Assembly: GCA_945862145.1 (NCBI GenBank)
Contig: CAMAXE010000027.1
Coordinates: 1-64,000 of the forward strand
Reading direction: 5' to 3'
Source of the DNA: Klebsiella pneumoniae
GTDB lineage: Bacteria; Pseudomonadota; Gammaproteobacteria; Pseudomonadales; UBA5518
Length of the DNA: 64,000 nucleotides
A program made the position numbers and the translations under genes. A model generated the notes under the pieces. It saw only the letters and a list, made by a program, of their open reading frames with translations, had not been told where the DNA came from and did not search any database. Numbering within the stretch: the stretch's first letter is position 1; the number at the start of each line of letters is the position of its first letter. Positions 1-10,869 of the stretch are shown piece after piece.

Positions 1-8
1 CGGCGCTA

Positions 9-137
9 TCGCGGGCATGGCCCGCTCCTACCACCAGGAATCACTGCGCCCTGCCGTAGGAGCGGGCCATGCCCGCGACAGCTCCTACCACCACGAATTA
101 CTGCGCCCTGCCGTAGGAGCGGGCCATGCCCGCGACA
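9..137. repeat. 57-bp tandem repeat carrying REP palindromes
   Basis: Two adjacent 57-bp units (24-80 and 81-137) differ at only two positions. Each ends with a REP-like sequence containing GGAGCGGGCCATGCCCGC, and an inverted copy lies at 9-31, so the array can fold into hairpins. This resembles the repetitive extragenic palindromes common between genes in Pseudomonas and relatives. It lies just past the stop codon of the TPR-sulfotransferase gene, where REPs often sit and may stabilise or end transcripts. The array may continue beyond the left edge. Confidence 0.85.
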
Positions 138-138
138 C

Positions 139-2166
139 CTACGCCCCGGCGTCGCGCACCTGCGGCGGCAGGGTCTGGAGCACTGGCGCCAGTTCCTCGA
201 TCCAGAAACCGATCTCCTGCTCGTAGCGCCGCCACTTGCCGAGCGAGCCGGTGTAGAGCGGCTGCCGCACCTGTTCGGAACTCGCGGTCTTCACCGCACG
301 CTCCGTCTCGTGGAAACGAAGACACTGCTCCTCGAAGGGGAGCCCGCAGTGCTCGAGGATGCGACGCACCTGCCACTCGAGCCGGGTCACGGTGTCCTCG
401 TAATTCACCTCGAGAACCTTGCCGGGCATCACGCGCTGCCAGTGTTGCATCAAGCGGTGGTAGGAGAGGTAGTACTCGGCCAGTTCGGCCATGTCATAGC
501 TGAAGTTCTGACCCTTGCCATAGAGCTGCTGGTAGTTGCCGAGAAGGCTGTCGAGCGGATGACGACGCGCATCGATGATCACGGCGTTCGGCAGGATCAG
601 ATGCAGCAGCCCCACGTGGGGGAAATTGTTCGGCAGCTTGTCGGTAAAGCGGGGGCGATCGCTAAAGCGGTAGGCTGCACTCTCCTCGATGTACTGCAGA
701 CCGTAGGCGCGCCAGTCCTTGCGACGAAAATCACGAAGCAATTCCGGGTACTCCCGGCGATCGGTGCGGTAGCGTCCCAGCGAGACCACGATCTTCCCCA
801 ACGTGGGCAGCTCAGCCGTGCCTTCGACCTGGCTGTGGCTGGCAAGAATCTGCTCGATCAGCGTAGACCCCGAGCGAGGCAAGCCGACGATGAAAATCGG
901 CGCCTGCGAGTCACACCCGTTGCCCGCGTGCGCTGCGAGAAATTCCTCCGTGAATGTCTCGATGATCCGCGCGTGCCGCGCTTCCATGTCGACTCCGTCG
1001 TGTTTCACCAACATGCGTTGGCGGCGGTTGCCGGCGTCGTAGTGCTGCCACGCAGCCGGGTATTCCTTGCGGTCGTCGCAGGCCTTGCCCAGCGCGAAGC
1101 GGAAGTGGATCTCGGCGCTCTCGTCCAGGCCGGCTCGCGTGAGCTGCTCTTCCATGGCGGCCACCTCGGCGTCCTCGAAACGGAACACCTTGAGGTTTGC
1201 CATGCTCCAGTAGACCTCGCCAAAATCGGGCTTGGCACGAATGGCAGCGCGGTAGGCGCGGAGAGCCCCGGACTGATCTCCGATGGTCTTCAGGGCATGG
1301 GCGTAGCCCATTTGCACGCCAGGGATGCCGGGTTCGAGCGCTACGGCACGCGCATAGGCGGCGGCACCGCCCGCCGCATCGCCGGCGCGTGACAGCGCAT
1401 TGCCAAGGCCCGCCCAGGCCTCGGTGCTGGTGTCATCCAGAGCGATGGCGCGGCGGTGGGTGGCGGCTGCATCCGCGAGCTTGACCCGCTCGATCTGCAC
1501 CGAACCCAGCAACAGCCATGCGGCGAGGTAATCGGGCGCCAGTTGCAGCGCGCGGCGCAACAGCGCCTCGGCATCGCCAAGCTGTTGCTTCTGCCGGCGG
1601 TAGATGCCGGCCAGGAAACGCATGGCGTCAACGTTGTCGGGGTTGGCGCGGAGCGCGGTCCGGAAGGCGTCGGCCGCAGCAGTCTCGTCACCATCGCGCA
1701 GCAACTCCAGGGCAGCCGCGAGCCCCCCGCGATCTCGATCGAGTTCAAGGAACTCCGCATAGGCGAGGTCTGCGTCGGCACCCCGGCCCAGCGCCACCAG
1801 AGCCTTGCCAAGCTTGCGGTTGGCGCTGCCCGAGCGCGGATCGAGGCGGATCGCTGCGCGCAGGCAGCTGACGGCATCCTCAGCCCTGCCGAGCCCCATC
1901 ATGAGGGAGCCGAGATCCTCGTGAATGCCCGCCACTGCAGGCTCGATATCGAGCGCGAAGCGCAGCGCTGCTTCTGCTTCAGCCTCCCGCTGTTGCGCGT
2001 GCAGGCTGTGCGCAAGCAGGCGCAGGTGAGAGGCGCAGCCCGGGTGCAGCAGCAGGAAATCCCGGCACAGGGACTCCGCGCCGGGGGCATCGCCCGCGCG
2101 CAGCACCCGCGTGGTCTCGCGGAGCCTCTCGGCACGCCAGGCCTCTTCCCGCTGCGCGTCAATCAC
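139..2166 (-). CDS. TPR-repeat sulfotransferase family protein
   Basis: The protein has 675 residues. The N-terminal half (about 1-330) is a run of TPR helical repeats. The C-terminal part (about 415-660) is a sulfotransferase domain with the 5'-phosphosulfate-binding loop GLPRSGSTLIEQIL near residue 425. The family transfers sulfate from PAPS, and the TPR part probably recognises a protein or glycan partner; the substrate is unknown. The start is a GTG with GGGAGG nine bases upstream. The aldehyde dehydrogenase gene ends 30 bp upstream on the same strand, so co-transcription is possible. The REP array follows directly downstream. Confidence 0.85.
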   Translation of the reverse strand: MIDAQREEAWRAERLRETTRVLRAGDAPGAESLCRDFLLLHPGCASHLRLLAHSLHAQQREAEAEAALRFALDIEPAVAGIHEDLGSLMMGLGRAEDAVSCLRAAIRLDPRSGSANRKLGKALVALGRGADADLAYAEFLELDRDRGGLAAALELLRDGDETAAADAFRTALRANPDNVDAMRFLAGIYRRQKQQLGDAEALLRRALQLAPDYLAAWLLLGSVQIERVKLADAAATHRRAIALDDTSTEAWAGLGNALSRAGDAAGGAAAYARAVALEPGIPGVQMGYAHALKTIGDQSGALRAYRAAIRAKPDFGEVYWSMANLKVFRFEDAEVAAMEEQLTRAGLDESAEIHFRFALGKACDDRKEYPAAWQHYDAGNRRQRMLVKHDGVDMEARHARIIETFTEEFLAAHAGNGCDSQAPIFIVGLPRSGSTLIEQILASHSQVEGTAELPTLGKIVVSLGRYRTDRREYPELLRDFRRKDWRAYGLQYIEESAAYRFSDRPRFTDKLPNNFPHVGLLHLILPNAVIIDARRHPLDSLLGNYQQLYGKGQNFSYDMAELAEYYLSYHRLMQHWQRVMPGKVLEVNYEDTVTRLEWQVRRILEHCGLPFEEQCLRFHETERAVKTASSEQVRQPLYTGSLGKWRRYEQEIGFWIEELAPVLQTLPPQVRDAGA

Positions 2167-2196
2167 CGCGGAATACCTCCCCGAATGCCGCTGCGA

Positions 2197-3621
2197 TCAG
2201 GCTCCGTAACCCATGACCGCCTTGATCTCCATATAGTCATGGAAGCCCCACTCACCCCACTCCCGACCGTTACCCGACTGCTTGAAGCCGCCGAAGGGGG
2301 CCCGGATATCAGTGCCGGCGCCGTTCAGGTGCACCATCCCGGTACGCAGGCGAGTCGCCAGTTGGCGAGCCTCCTCCGGCTCACCGGATATGTAGCTCGA
2401 CAGGCCGTAAGGCGTGTCATTGGCGATCTCCACGGCTTCATCCAGGCTGCCGTAGGGGAGAATAGACAGCACCGGCCCGAAGATCTCCTCGCGGGCGATG
2501 GTCATCTGGTTGTTCACGCCTCCAAAGACAGTGGGCTTCACGAAATAGCCTTTGCTGATGCCATCTGGCAGACCCGTGCCGCCAGCCACCAACTGCGCTC
2601 CCTCGGCGATGCCCTTTGCGATCAGGCCCTGAATCTTCCGCCACTGCACATCACTCACCACCGGCCCCACCGTCGTGCCTTCGGCGAATTGGGCACCCAC
2701 CACCTCAGTGGCTGCCGCGCGTGCGGCGACCTCGAGCGCCTCGGCGTGACGGGCAGCCGGCACCAGCATGCGCGTGGGCGCGTTGCAGGACTGTCCGGTG
2801 TTGAAAAAGCAGGCGCGCGCGCCCGCGAACACCGCATCGGCGAAACCGGGGAAATCGAGAATGATATTGGGCGATTTGCCGCCCAGTTCCTGCGTGACCC
2901 GCTTCACGCTGTCGGCGGCCGCCTTCGCGATCAGCGCGCCCGCCCGGGTGGAACCGGTGAACGAGACCATGTCGATACCCGGGTGCGCGCTCAACGGCGC
3001 GCCTACGCCGGGTCCGTCACCGTTCACGAGGTTGAAGACGCCAGCCGGCACGCCGGCCTCGTGGAGGATCTCGGCAAACAGATACCCAGACAGCGGCGCG
3101 ATCTCGCTCGGCTTGAGCACCATGGTGCAACCGGTGGCAAGCGCCGGCGCCACCTTGCAGGCGATCTGGTTGATCGGCCAGTTCCACGGGGTGATCAGGG
3201 CGCAGACGCCCACGGCTTCGTACACCACGCGCGTGCGACCACGCTGCTCCTCGAACACAAAGTTCTTCAGCACCTCCACCGCGGTGGCGAGGTGGCCCGT
3301 GCCGCAGCCGGCCTGCGAACCCTTGGCAAGCCACCATGGCGCACCCATCTCGTGGGCAATGGCACGACCGACTTCTTCGCTGCGGCGCATGTAGATCGCC
3401 AGCGCCCGCTCGAGGATCGCCAGACGTTCCTCACGGCTGGTTCTGGACCACGCCGGGAAGGCACGCTGTGCGGCGGCCACGGCGCGGTCGACATCGGCAC
3501 CCGCGCCCAGCGATATCACACCTACGGCTTGCTCGGTGGCCGGATCGATCACGTCGAGATCACGCGGCACGGCGGGATCGACCCAGGCGCCATCGATATA
3601 GAATTTGCGGTAATCGAACAT
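2197..3621 (-). CDS. NAD(P)-dependent aldehyde dehydrogenase
   Basis: The 474-residue protein is full length for the ALDH superfamily and should oxidise an aldehyde to its carboxylic acid with NAD(P). Visible motifs are the cofactor-site stretch ITPWNWPINQ, the general-base segment VTQELGGKSPN, the nucleophile loop NTGQSCNAPTR (Cys279), and the conserved EEIFGPVLS and NDTPYGLS segments. The start ATG has GGAGG six bases upstream. The substrate cannot be told from sequence. The gene is divergent from the DAACS symporter and shares a 316-bp intergenic region with it. Confidence 0.9.
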   Translation of the reverse strand: MFDYRKFYIDGAWVDPAVPRDLDVIDPATEQAVGVISLGAGADVDRAVAAAQRAFPAWSRTSREERLAILERALAIYMRRSEEVGRAIAHEMGAPWWLAKGSQAGCGTGHLATAVEVLKNFVFEEQRGRTRVVYEAVGVCALITPWNWPINQIACKVAPALATGCTMVLKPSEIAPLSGYLFAEILHEAGVPAGVFNLVNGDGPGVGAPLSAHPGIDMVSFTGSTRAGALIAKAAADSVKRVTQELGGKSPNIILDFPGFADAVFAGARACFFNTGQSCNAPTRMLVPAARHAEALEVAARAAATEVVGAQFAEGTTVGPVVSDVQWRKIQGLIAKGIAEGAQLVAGGTGLPDGISKGYFVKPTVFGGVNNQMTIAREEIFGPVLSILPYGSLDEAVEIANDTPYGLSSYISGEPEEARQLATRLRTGMVHLNGAGTDIRAPFGGFKQSGNGREWGEWGFHDYMEIKAVMGYGA

Positions 3622-3937
3622 GGAGAACCTCCGTTTGCTGTGACCCGTTCGGCGGGAAGGACGCGAAGACGAGAGTGTGCCCCGACCGAGGCGCCCGAGG
3701 CCATACCCCCGGCGGGGGTGTGATCTGCATCGGACGTGATCTGCCGCAGGACGCGAGGGGCTACCGCGGGTTCAAATGCCACTCTGTTAGGCTGTTAACC
3801 TGTGCCTGCAACTGGCCCGGAATGAGATACGTTTATGAGCTAGACCGTTCGCGTGTGGGATCTGGTGGTGCGCTGCAACGCGGCGGTGACCTCACAGGCC
3901 GGGCGCGACTGAACACGCAGGCAAAAAAACAACACCC
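3622..3937. other. 316-bp intergenic region with a perfect small hairpin
   Basis: This gap separates the divergent aldehyde dehydrogenase and symporter genes and should hold both promoters. The clearest structure is a perfect inverted repeat, ACCCCC-GGC-GGGGGT at 3705-3719. It lacks a T-tract, so it is more likely an operator or structural element than an intrinsic terminator. I see no convincing sigma-70 boxes, tRNA or small ORF here. Confidence 0.4.
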
Positions 3938-5182
3938 ATGAGTACAACACTAAGAATTCTGTTCGCGCTGCTGCTGGGGATTGCAGCAGGCGCCCTGCTG
4001 CGGAGCGTGGGCGGCGATATGCTCCCTATTGCGCAGGGAATTGCCGATCCGCTCGGCGGACTGTGGCTGAGCGCGCTGCGCATGGGCATCGTACCGCTTG
4101 TCTTTGCGCTGGTGGTCACGGGCATCGCCGCGGCCTCGGATACCGCCAGCACCGGAGGCCTCGCAGCCCGCGCGCTGGGGCTGATGGTGGCGCTGCTGAC
4201 GGCCTCGGCCGCGCTGGCCGCGCTGCTCTTCCCGCTGATACTCGAGGCCTGGCCGGTTACAGCAAGCGCGGCTGCTGCCCTGCGCAGTGTGAGCGCCGGC
4301 GAAGTGCCAGTGGCGAGCGCAGTAGCGCAGTGGTGGCAGGGCATCGTGCCGGTGAATCCGGTGCAGGCCGCCGCCGAGGGCGCGATGCTGCCGCTGGTGG
4401 TGTTCGCGGTGGCGTTCGGGTTTGCCGTCACGCGCATCGAACCCGAGGCCCGCGCGCGACTGGTGGGCTTCTTTCAGGCGATGGCAGACGCATTGCTCGT
4501 GATCGTGCACTGGGTGCTGCGCATCGCACCGATCGGCGTATTCGCGCTTGCCTTCCTGCTCGGCTCGCGCACCGGACTGGAGGCAGCAGGAGCCCTGCTG
4601 CACTACATCCTGATGCTGCTACTGCTGATGGCTGCGATGGGGCTGCTGGTGTACCCGGGAGCGATGCTCGGCGCCCGCGTGTCGCTGGCGCGCTTCGCAC
4701 GCGCAGCGCTGCCGGCACAGGTGGTGGCGGCGAGCACGCAGTCCTCGCTTGCCTCGCTACCGGCGATGGTGCAGGGCTGCCGTGAGGGGCTGGGCGTCTC
4801 GGCGTCGGTAACCAGCCTGGTGCTGCCGCTCGCAGTGTCGGTGTTCCGGCTCTCGAGCCCCGGCGTGAACCTGGCGGTGGCGCTCTACGGCGCGCACCTG
4901 TACGGGGTGGAACCCACGCTGCTGCAACTGGCCACCGCGATCACGGTGGCGGTGCTGACCAGCATGGCTTCGGTGAGCCTGCCGGGACAGCTCACCTTCT
5001 ACACCACGGCCACGCCGATCTGGCTGGTGCTAGGCCTGCCGCTTGACCTGCTGCCGCTGCTGCTCGCCGTGGAGAATATCCCGGACATCGCGCGCACCGT
5101 GGTGAATGTGACGGGGGATGTTGCGGTTACGGCGACGGTGGGGCGGTGGGCGGGGGATGAGAGCCGCAGCGAGGTTGCTTGA
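3938..5182 (+). CDS. Dicarboxylate/amino acid:cation symporter (DAACS family)
   Basis: The 414-residue protein is almost entirely hydrophobic, with about eight membrane segments and two re-entrant hairpins as in GltP/DctA/SdcS carriers. Family landmarks are the serine-rich hairpin AASTQSSLASLPAM (about residues 264-277) and the downstream substrate region around LVLPLAVSVFRLSSPGVN. It should use a Na+ or H+ gradient to import a dicarboxylate or acidic/neutral amino acid across the inner membrane. It begins at ATG after an A-rich stretch with no strong Shine-Dalgarno. The substrate is unassigned. Confidence 0.88.
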   Translation: MSTTLRILFALLLGIAAGALLRSVGGDMLPIAQGIADPLGGLWLSALRMGIVPLVFALVVTGIAAASDTASTGGLAARALGLMVALLTASAALAALLFPLILEAWPVTASAAAALRSVSAGEVPVASAVAQWWQGIVPVNPVQAAAEGAMLPLVVFAVAFGFAVTRIEPEARARLVGFFQAMADALLVIVHWVLRIAPIGVFALAFLLGSRTGLEAAGALLHYILMLLLLMAAMGLLVYPGAMLGARVSLARFARAALPAQVVAASTQSSLASLPAMVQGCREGLGVSASVTSLVLPLAVSVFRLSSPGVNLAVALYGAHLYGVEPTLLQLATAITVAVLTSMASVSLPGQLTFYTTATPIWLVLGLPLDLLPLLLAVENIPDIARTVVNVTGDVAVTATVGRWAGDESRSEVA

Positions 5183-5213
5183 CGACCTTGGTGACACCCA
5201 TCACTCTCTGCCT

Positions 5214-5408
5214 ATGGATACCAAACCCCCCGGTCGAAAACCCAGCAAGAGCGCACCCTTCTCCCCTCGTCGGGGTCCCGACTCGGCAAGAGAGCGAATC
5301 CTGCTCGCGCTCGAACTGGGCCGCCGCGGACAAATGCTCCGCAAACTCGGCGCAGAAGCGCTGGCACGCAGCAATGTCGACGAGCAACCCGGCGACGGCG
5401 CGCCCTGA
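5214..5408 (+). CDS. Small hypothetical protein (64 aa), uncertain
   Basis: A 64-codon frame fills the space between the symporter and the convergent acyl-CoA dehydrogenase, ending one base before the latter's stop. The product is basic at the N terminus (KPPGRKPSKSAPF) and has a short amphipathic helix around ERILLALELGRRGQMLRKLG. There is no clear ribosome-binding site and I recognise no family. It may be a genuine small protein or a chance open frame in GC-rich DNA. Confidence 0.3.
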   Translation: MDTKPPGRKPSKSAPFSPRRGPDSARERILLALELGRRGQMLRKLGAEALARSNVDEQPGDGAP

Positions 5409-7184
5409 TCAGCCAAACATCCCCTCCTCCATCGCCATGACCGTCGCCGCCGGCGTCATCGCGACCGCCGCGTGCATGCCCGCCCGCGGCAGGATCTGCT
5501 CGCCGTAGAAGCGCGCTGTCACGAGCTTCGACTGCAGGAAGGCGGCATTGCCCTCGCCCGCAGCAAGTTTGCGCTGCGCGGCCAGCGCCGCCACACCCAT
5601 CTGCCAGCCGCCAGCCACGGTGCCGGCCAGCATCATGAAGTGATAAGCGGAGGCGTTGGCCGTGCGGCCCTCGGCATCAGCATTGGCGCGCACCCAGGCG
5701 CCCGCCTTCTCGAGCGTGTCGATGGCGGCGCTCAGCGCGCGTGCGAGCGGCGCCTGTGTTGCGGAGAGCGCGTCTGCCACGCCACGCATTTCATCGATCA
5801 GTTCGGCCATCGCCTCGCCCCCGTCACGCAGGAACTTGCGCCCGATGAGGTCGATCGCCTGGATGCCGTTGGTGCCCTCGTAGATCGGCAGGATGCGCGC
5901 ATCGCGCATGTACTGCGCAGCGCCGGTTTCCTCGATGAAGCCCATGCCGCCGTGCACCTGCACGCCGATGGAGGTGATCTCCATGGAGTTCTCGGTGCAC
6001 CAGCCCTTGACGATCGGCGTGAGCAGCGCAAGACGCGCCTCGTGGAAGGCGTTGCTGCCCTCGTCGGTGGCATTGTGGGTGCGATCGTAGCCGCCCATGG
6101 CCAGATAGGTGAGCGCGCGACCGGCCTCGGTGAGCGCTTTCATGGTGAGCAGCATGCGCCGCACATCGGGGTGGTTGATGATCGTCACCCGTGCCGCCGA
6201 ACCGCCGGCCGCACCCTGGACGCGCTCGCGTGCGTAGTGCGCGGCGTGCTGCAGCGCACGCTCCGAGACCGCCACGCCCTGCAGGCCCACCGAGAGCCGC
6301 GCGTGATTCATCATGGTGAACATGCAGGCAAGGCCGTTGTTCTCGCGACCGACCAGCCAGCCGGTGGCACCGCCGTTCTCGCCGAAACTCATCACGCAGG
6401 TGGGGCTCGCGTTGATGCCGAGCTTGTGCTCGACCGAGACGGGGTACAGGTCGTTGCGTGCGCCAATGCTGCCATCCGCATTCACCAGGTACTTGGGCAC
6501 CAGGAAGAGCGAAATGCCCTTCACACCGGGCGGTGCGTCAGGGAGTCGGGCGAGCACCAGGTGGATGACGTTGTCGGTCATCGCGTGATCGCCCCAGGTG
6601 ATGTAGATCTTGGTGCCGAAAACGCGGTAGGCCTCACCATCACGCTCGGCGCGTGCGGTCACCACCGAGAGATCGGAGCCGGCCTGCGGCTCGGTGAGAT
6701 TCATGGTGCCGGTCCACTCGCCCGAGATGAGCTTCGGCAGGTAGGTGTCCTTCAGCGCGTCGCTGGCGTGCGCAAGGATGGCGTCGATCGAGCCCTGCGT
6801 AAGCAGCGGGCAGAGGCTGAGCGAAAGGTTGGCCGACTGCACCATCTCCTGCACCGCGGTGGCCAACGTCACCGGCAGGGCCTGCCCCCCGTACTGCGCG
6901 GGAAACGGCACGCTGTTCCAGCCACCCTCGACGTACTGCCAGTAGGCCTCCTTGAAGCCGTCGGCCTGCTGCACCTGCCGCTCATGCACGCGCGTGCCTT
7001 GGCGATCGCCGGGCCAGTTGAGCGGTGCCATGGCCTCGGCAGTGAGGCTGGCCGCGCCCTCGAGGATGGCCTGCACCAGATCGGGAGTGGCCTCGTCAAA
7101 GCCCAACGCGACCAGCTCCGCCATGCGGGCGTGCTCCTCGAGCACGAAAGCAATCTCGTTGACGGGGGGTGTGTAGTCGCTCAT
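5409..7184 (-). CDS. Acyl-CoA dehydrogenase with C-terminal extension (DmdC-like)
   Basis: The 591-residue FAD enzyme is longer than the usual 380-residue acyl-CoA dehydrogenases. The core carries MNLTEPQAGSDLS, KIYITWGDH and the catalytic-glutamate region PIYEGTNGIQAIDLIGRK, followed by a roughly 120-residue C-terminal domain. This is the architecture of 3-methylmercaptopropionyl-CoA dehydrogenase (DmdC) and of related medium-chain acyl-CoA dehydrogenases. The start ATG is preceded by AGGAG. An acyl-CoA ligase is encoded 60 bp upstream on the same strand, implying that the two act in sequence on one acyl substrate. True DMSP-pathway function is not proven by sequence. Confidence 0.85.
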   Translation of the reverse strand: MSDYTPPVNEIAFVLEEHARMAELVALGFDEATPDLVQAILEGAASLTAEAMAPLNWPGDRQGTRVHERQVQQADGFKEAYWQYVEGGWNSVPFPAQYGGQALPVTLATAVQEMVQSANLSLSLCPLLTQGSIDAILAHASDALKDTYLPKLISGEWTGTMNLTEPQAGSDLSVVTARAERDGEAYRVFGTKIYITWGDHAMTDNVIHLVLARLPDAPPGVKGISLFLVPKYLVNADGSIGARNDLYPVSVEHKLGINASPTCVMSFGENGGATGWLVGRENNGLACMFTMMNHARLSVGLQGVAVSERALQHAAHYARERVQGAAGGSAARVTIINHPDVRRMLLTMKALTEAGRALTYLAMGGYDRTHNATDEGSNAFHEARLALLTPIVKGWCTENSMEITSIGVQVHGGMGFIEETGAAQYMRDARILPIYEGTNGIQAIDLIGRKFLRDGGEAMAELIDEMRGVADALSATQAPLARALSAAIDTLEKAGAWVRANADAEGRTANASAYHFMMLAGTVAGGWQMGVAALAAQRKLAAGEGNAAFLQSKLVTARFYGEQILPRAGMHAAVAMTPAATVMAMEEGMFG

Positions 7185-7244
7185 GCCTCTACTCCTGCAA
7201 GGGCTCGGTGATCATGTGTCGGGGGGCGCGCGGTACGCGCGGAC

Positions 7245-8876
<1,632 letters not shown>

Positions 8877-9061
8877 CGGAGTCTCTCAGCGGCGGGGCAC
8901 CGCAGGGCGATTGAGTTGTGGTGCGGAATGCGTTGGCAGTGTAGCTGGAGGCACGCCGGATTTCAGCAAACTACCCGGGTCCGGCGGCATTTCAGCCGCG
9001 TATACTGGGCCTGACCCGGCACGCTGCGCCGGCCTCCCGCAACCACCGCCGGGCTGCATCC

Positions 9062-9652
9062 ATGACTGCCGACGACCCCAACACCGGCGACTTCCGCGAC
9101 CTGCTGGGCGAGGACGTGATCCCCCTGACAGGCGACACGCCGCTGCTGCTGAAGCGGCTGCCCGAGCTTACGCCCGGAACGCTTGAGCGCCGGCGCGCCG
9201 CCCAGGCGCTGCTCCAGCGCGACCCCAACTTCCTCAGCACGAACGACATCCCCTTGCTCGATCCGCATGCGGAACTGAGCTTCCTGCGCCCGGGAGTCCA
9301 GTACGGCGTATTCAAGCGCCTGCGCCACGGCGAGTACCGTGTGGACACGCGTCTCGACCTGCACGGCCTTACCGTGGAGCAGGCGCTGCTCGGCGTCTTC
9401 CAACTGGTGCGCGACTGCCTGAAGCACGACCTCCGGGTCTGCCTCGTGAGCCACGGCCGGGGAGTGGGGCGCAAGACGCCAGCGCTGCTGAAGAGCTGCG
9501 TCGCCTTCTGGCTGCCCCAGCTGCCCGAGGTGCTCGCCATGCACTCCGCACCGCAACACCTCGGAGGCACCGGCGCGACCGTGGTACTGTTGCGCAAAAG
9601 CGAGCGGGCACGGCAGGAGAACTTCGAGAAGTTCAGCCGCCGACCCGGCTGA
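9062..9652 (+). CDS. smrA: Smr-domain endonuclease SmrA
   Basis: The 196-residue protein has the C-terminal Smr domain (about 95-180) with the signature DLHGLTVEQALLGV and the SHGRG motif followed by LLKSCVAFWL. The N-terminal 90 residues, including DVIPL and LSFLRPGVQ, match the SmrA/YdaL type. Smr domains are nicking or RNA-cleaving nucleases; the E. coli homologue is a DNA endonuclease. A TATACT hexamer at 9001-9006 could be its -10 box. It is divergent from the acyl-CoA ligase and 28 bp ahead of the AI-2E permease gene. Confidence 0.88.
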   Translation: MTADDPNTGDFRDLLGEDVIPLTGDTPLLLKRLPELTPGTLERRRAAQALLQRDPNFLSTNDIPLLDPHAELSFLRPGVQYGVFKRLRHGEYRVDTRLDLHGLTVEQALLGVFQLVRDCLKHDLRVCLVSHGRGVGRKTPALLKSCVAFWLPQLPEVLAMHSAPQHLGGTGATVVLLRKSERARQENFEKFSRRPG

Positions 9653-9680
9653 GGCCGCCATCCAAGAGCCGGGACAGCCC

Positions 9681-10775
9681 ATGTCTGACACCGAACGTCC
9701 GCTGCGGATCGCCACTGAGGTCACCATCCGGCTCGGGTCGTTGGCTCTGCTGATCGGCTGGTGCGGGGTGATCCTGTTTCCTTTCCTGCTCCCCCTCGCG
9801 TGGGGCGTGATCCTCGCCATCGCGCTCCACGGGCCCTGCCAGCTCCTGAGCGAGCGGCTCGGCAACCGTCCGGCTCTGGCGGCTACCGTGGTGGTACTGG
9901 CGATGCTCGGCATGATCATCGTGCCGGCCGTACTGCTCGGTAATTCGCTCGTTGCCGAGACACAGTTGTTGGTCGATTCATGGCAGCAGGGCAGGCTCGC
10001 CGTGCCGGAGCCTCCGGCACGGGTGGCGGAGTGGCCCGTGGTGGGCAAGAGCGTGCATGCCTTCTGGCTGCTCGCCTCGCACAACCTCGATGCCGCGCTC
10101 GCCAAGTTCCAGCCCTACATCAAGGACGTCGTGGGCTGGCTGGTAGCCGGCGCCGCCAGGATAGGCATGGCGCTGCTCGAATTCGTGCTCGCGATCCTGA
10201 TCGGCGGCGCGCTGCTCGCCACGGCGGGTCGCTCCGGGGCGGGTGCGCTGGCCTTTGCGGGGCGCATCGGCGGCAGCCGCGGTCATTACCTCGCGGAACT
10301 TGCGCTGGCCACGATCCGGGGCGTCACGCGCGGGATCCTCGGGGTGGCACTGATCCAGTCGCTGATGGCGGGGCTTGGCCTGCTCGTGGCCGGCGTGCCC
10401 GCGGCAGGCCTGCTGACGGTGCTGATGCTGGTGATGTGCGTGGTGCAGATCGGAGTGGCTCTGGTGATGATCCCCACCGCCGTCTGGCTCTTCGCCAATG
10501 CCGACATGAGCACGGCGGTGCTGTTCAGTGTCTGGACCGTCGTGCTGCTGCCTCTGGACAACGTGCTCAAACCACTCCTGATGGGGCGTGGACTGGACGT
10601 ACCCATCCTGGTGATCTTCCTCGGTGCGATCGGCGGCTTTCTCAGCCAGGGCATCATCGGGCTCTTCGTGGGGGCGGTGGTGCTGGTGCTGGGTTACGAA
10701 CTCTTCGTGCAGTGGCTGCGCGAGGACAAGCTCGCGGATCAGACGGCCCCTGCCGGCAGCCAGGCCATCCTGTAA
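9681..10775 (+). CDS. AI-2E family (UPF0118) membrane permease
   Basis: The 364-residue integral membrane protein has about seven or eight hydrophobic segments in the AI-2E/PerM pattern: two at the N terminus, a long soluble region at about 95-155, then the C-terminal bundle with LLPLDNVLKPLLMGRG and FLGAIGGFLSQGIIGLFVGAVVL. Members export autoinducer-2 or act as ion/proton antiporters, and the substrate cannot be read from sequence. It probably shares a transcript with smrA. A second member of the family (perM) is at 32580-33701. Confidence 0.87.
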   Translation: MSDTERPLRIATEVTIRLGSLALLIGWCGVILFPFLLPLAWGVILAIALHGPCQLLSERLGNRPALAATVVVLAMLGMIIVPAVLLGNSLVAETQLLVDSWQQGRLAVPEPPARVAEWPVVGKSVHAFWLLASHNLDAALAKFQPYIKDVVGWLVAGAARIGMALLEFVLAILIGGALLATAGRSGAGALAFAGRIGGSRGHYLAELALATIRGVTRGILGVALIQSLMAGLGLLVAGVPAAGLLTVLMLVMCVVQIGVALVMIPTAVWLFANADMSTAVLFSVWTVVLLPLDNVLKPLLMGRGLDVPILVIFLGAIGGFLSQGIIGLFVGAVVLVLGYELFVQWLREDKLADQTAPAGSQAIL

Positions 10776-10869
10776 GAAGGGGTTGTAAGACAGGAGCCAA
10801 GCCCGGCAAAAGCCACGGCACCGCCAGAACCCGCCACGTCCATCACCGGATGCACCGCCAGAGACCGCC

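Noticed and set aside
1..137. Possible CRISPR array from regularly spaced palindromes
   Set aside because: The spacers between the palindromes are nearly identical, not unique, and no cas gene is present; REP elements explain it.
1456..3723. 755-codon plus-strand open frame opposite the aldehyde dehydrogenase and sulfotransferase genes
   Set aside because: Its translation is Arg/His/Ala-rich with no family motifs, and the minus strand encodes two clear enzymes. It is a GC-driven antisense shadow.
3771..3795. GGTTCAAATGCC resembling a tRNA T-loop
   Set aside because: No matching acceptor stem, anticodon arm or D-arm could be drawn around it.
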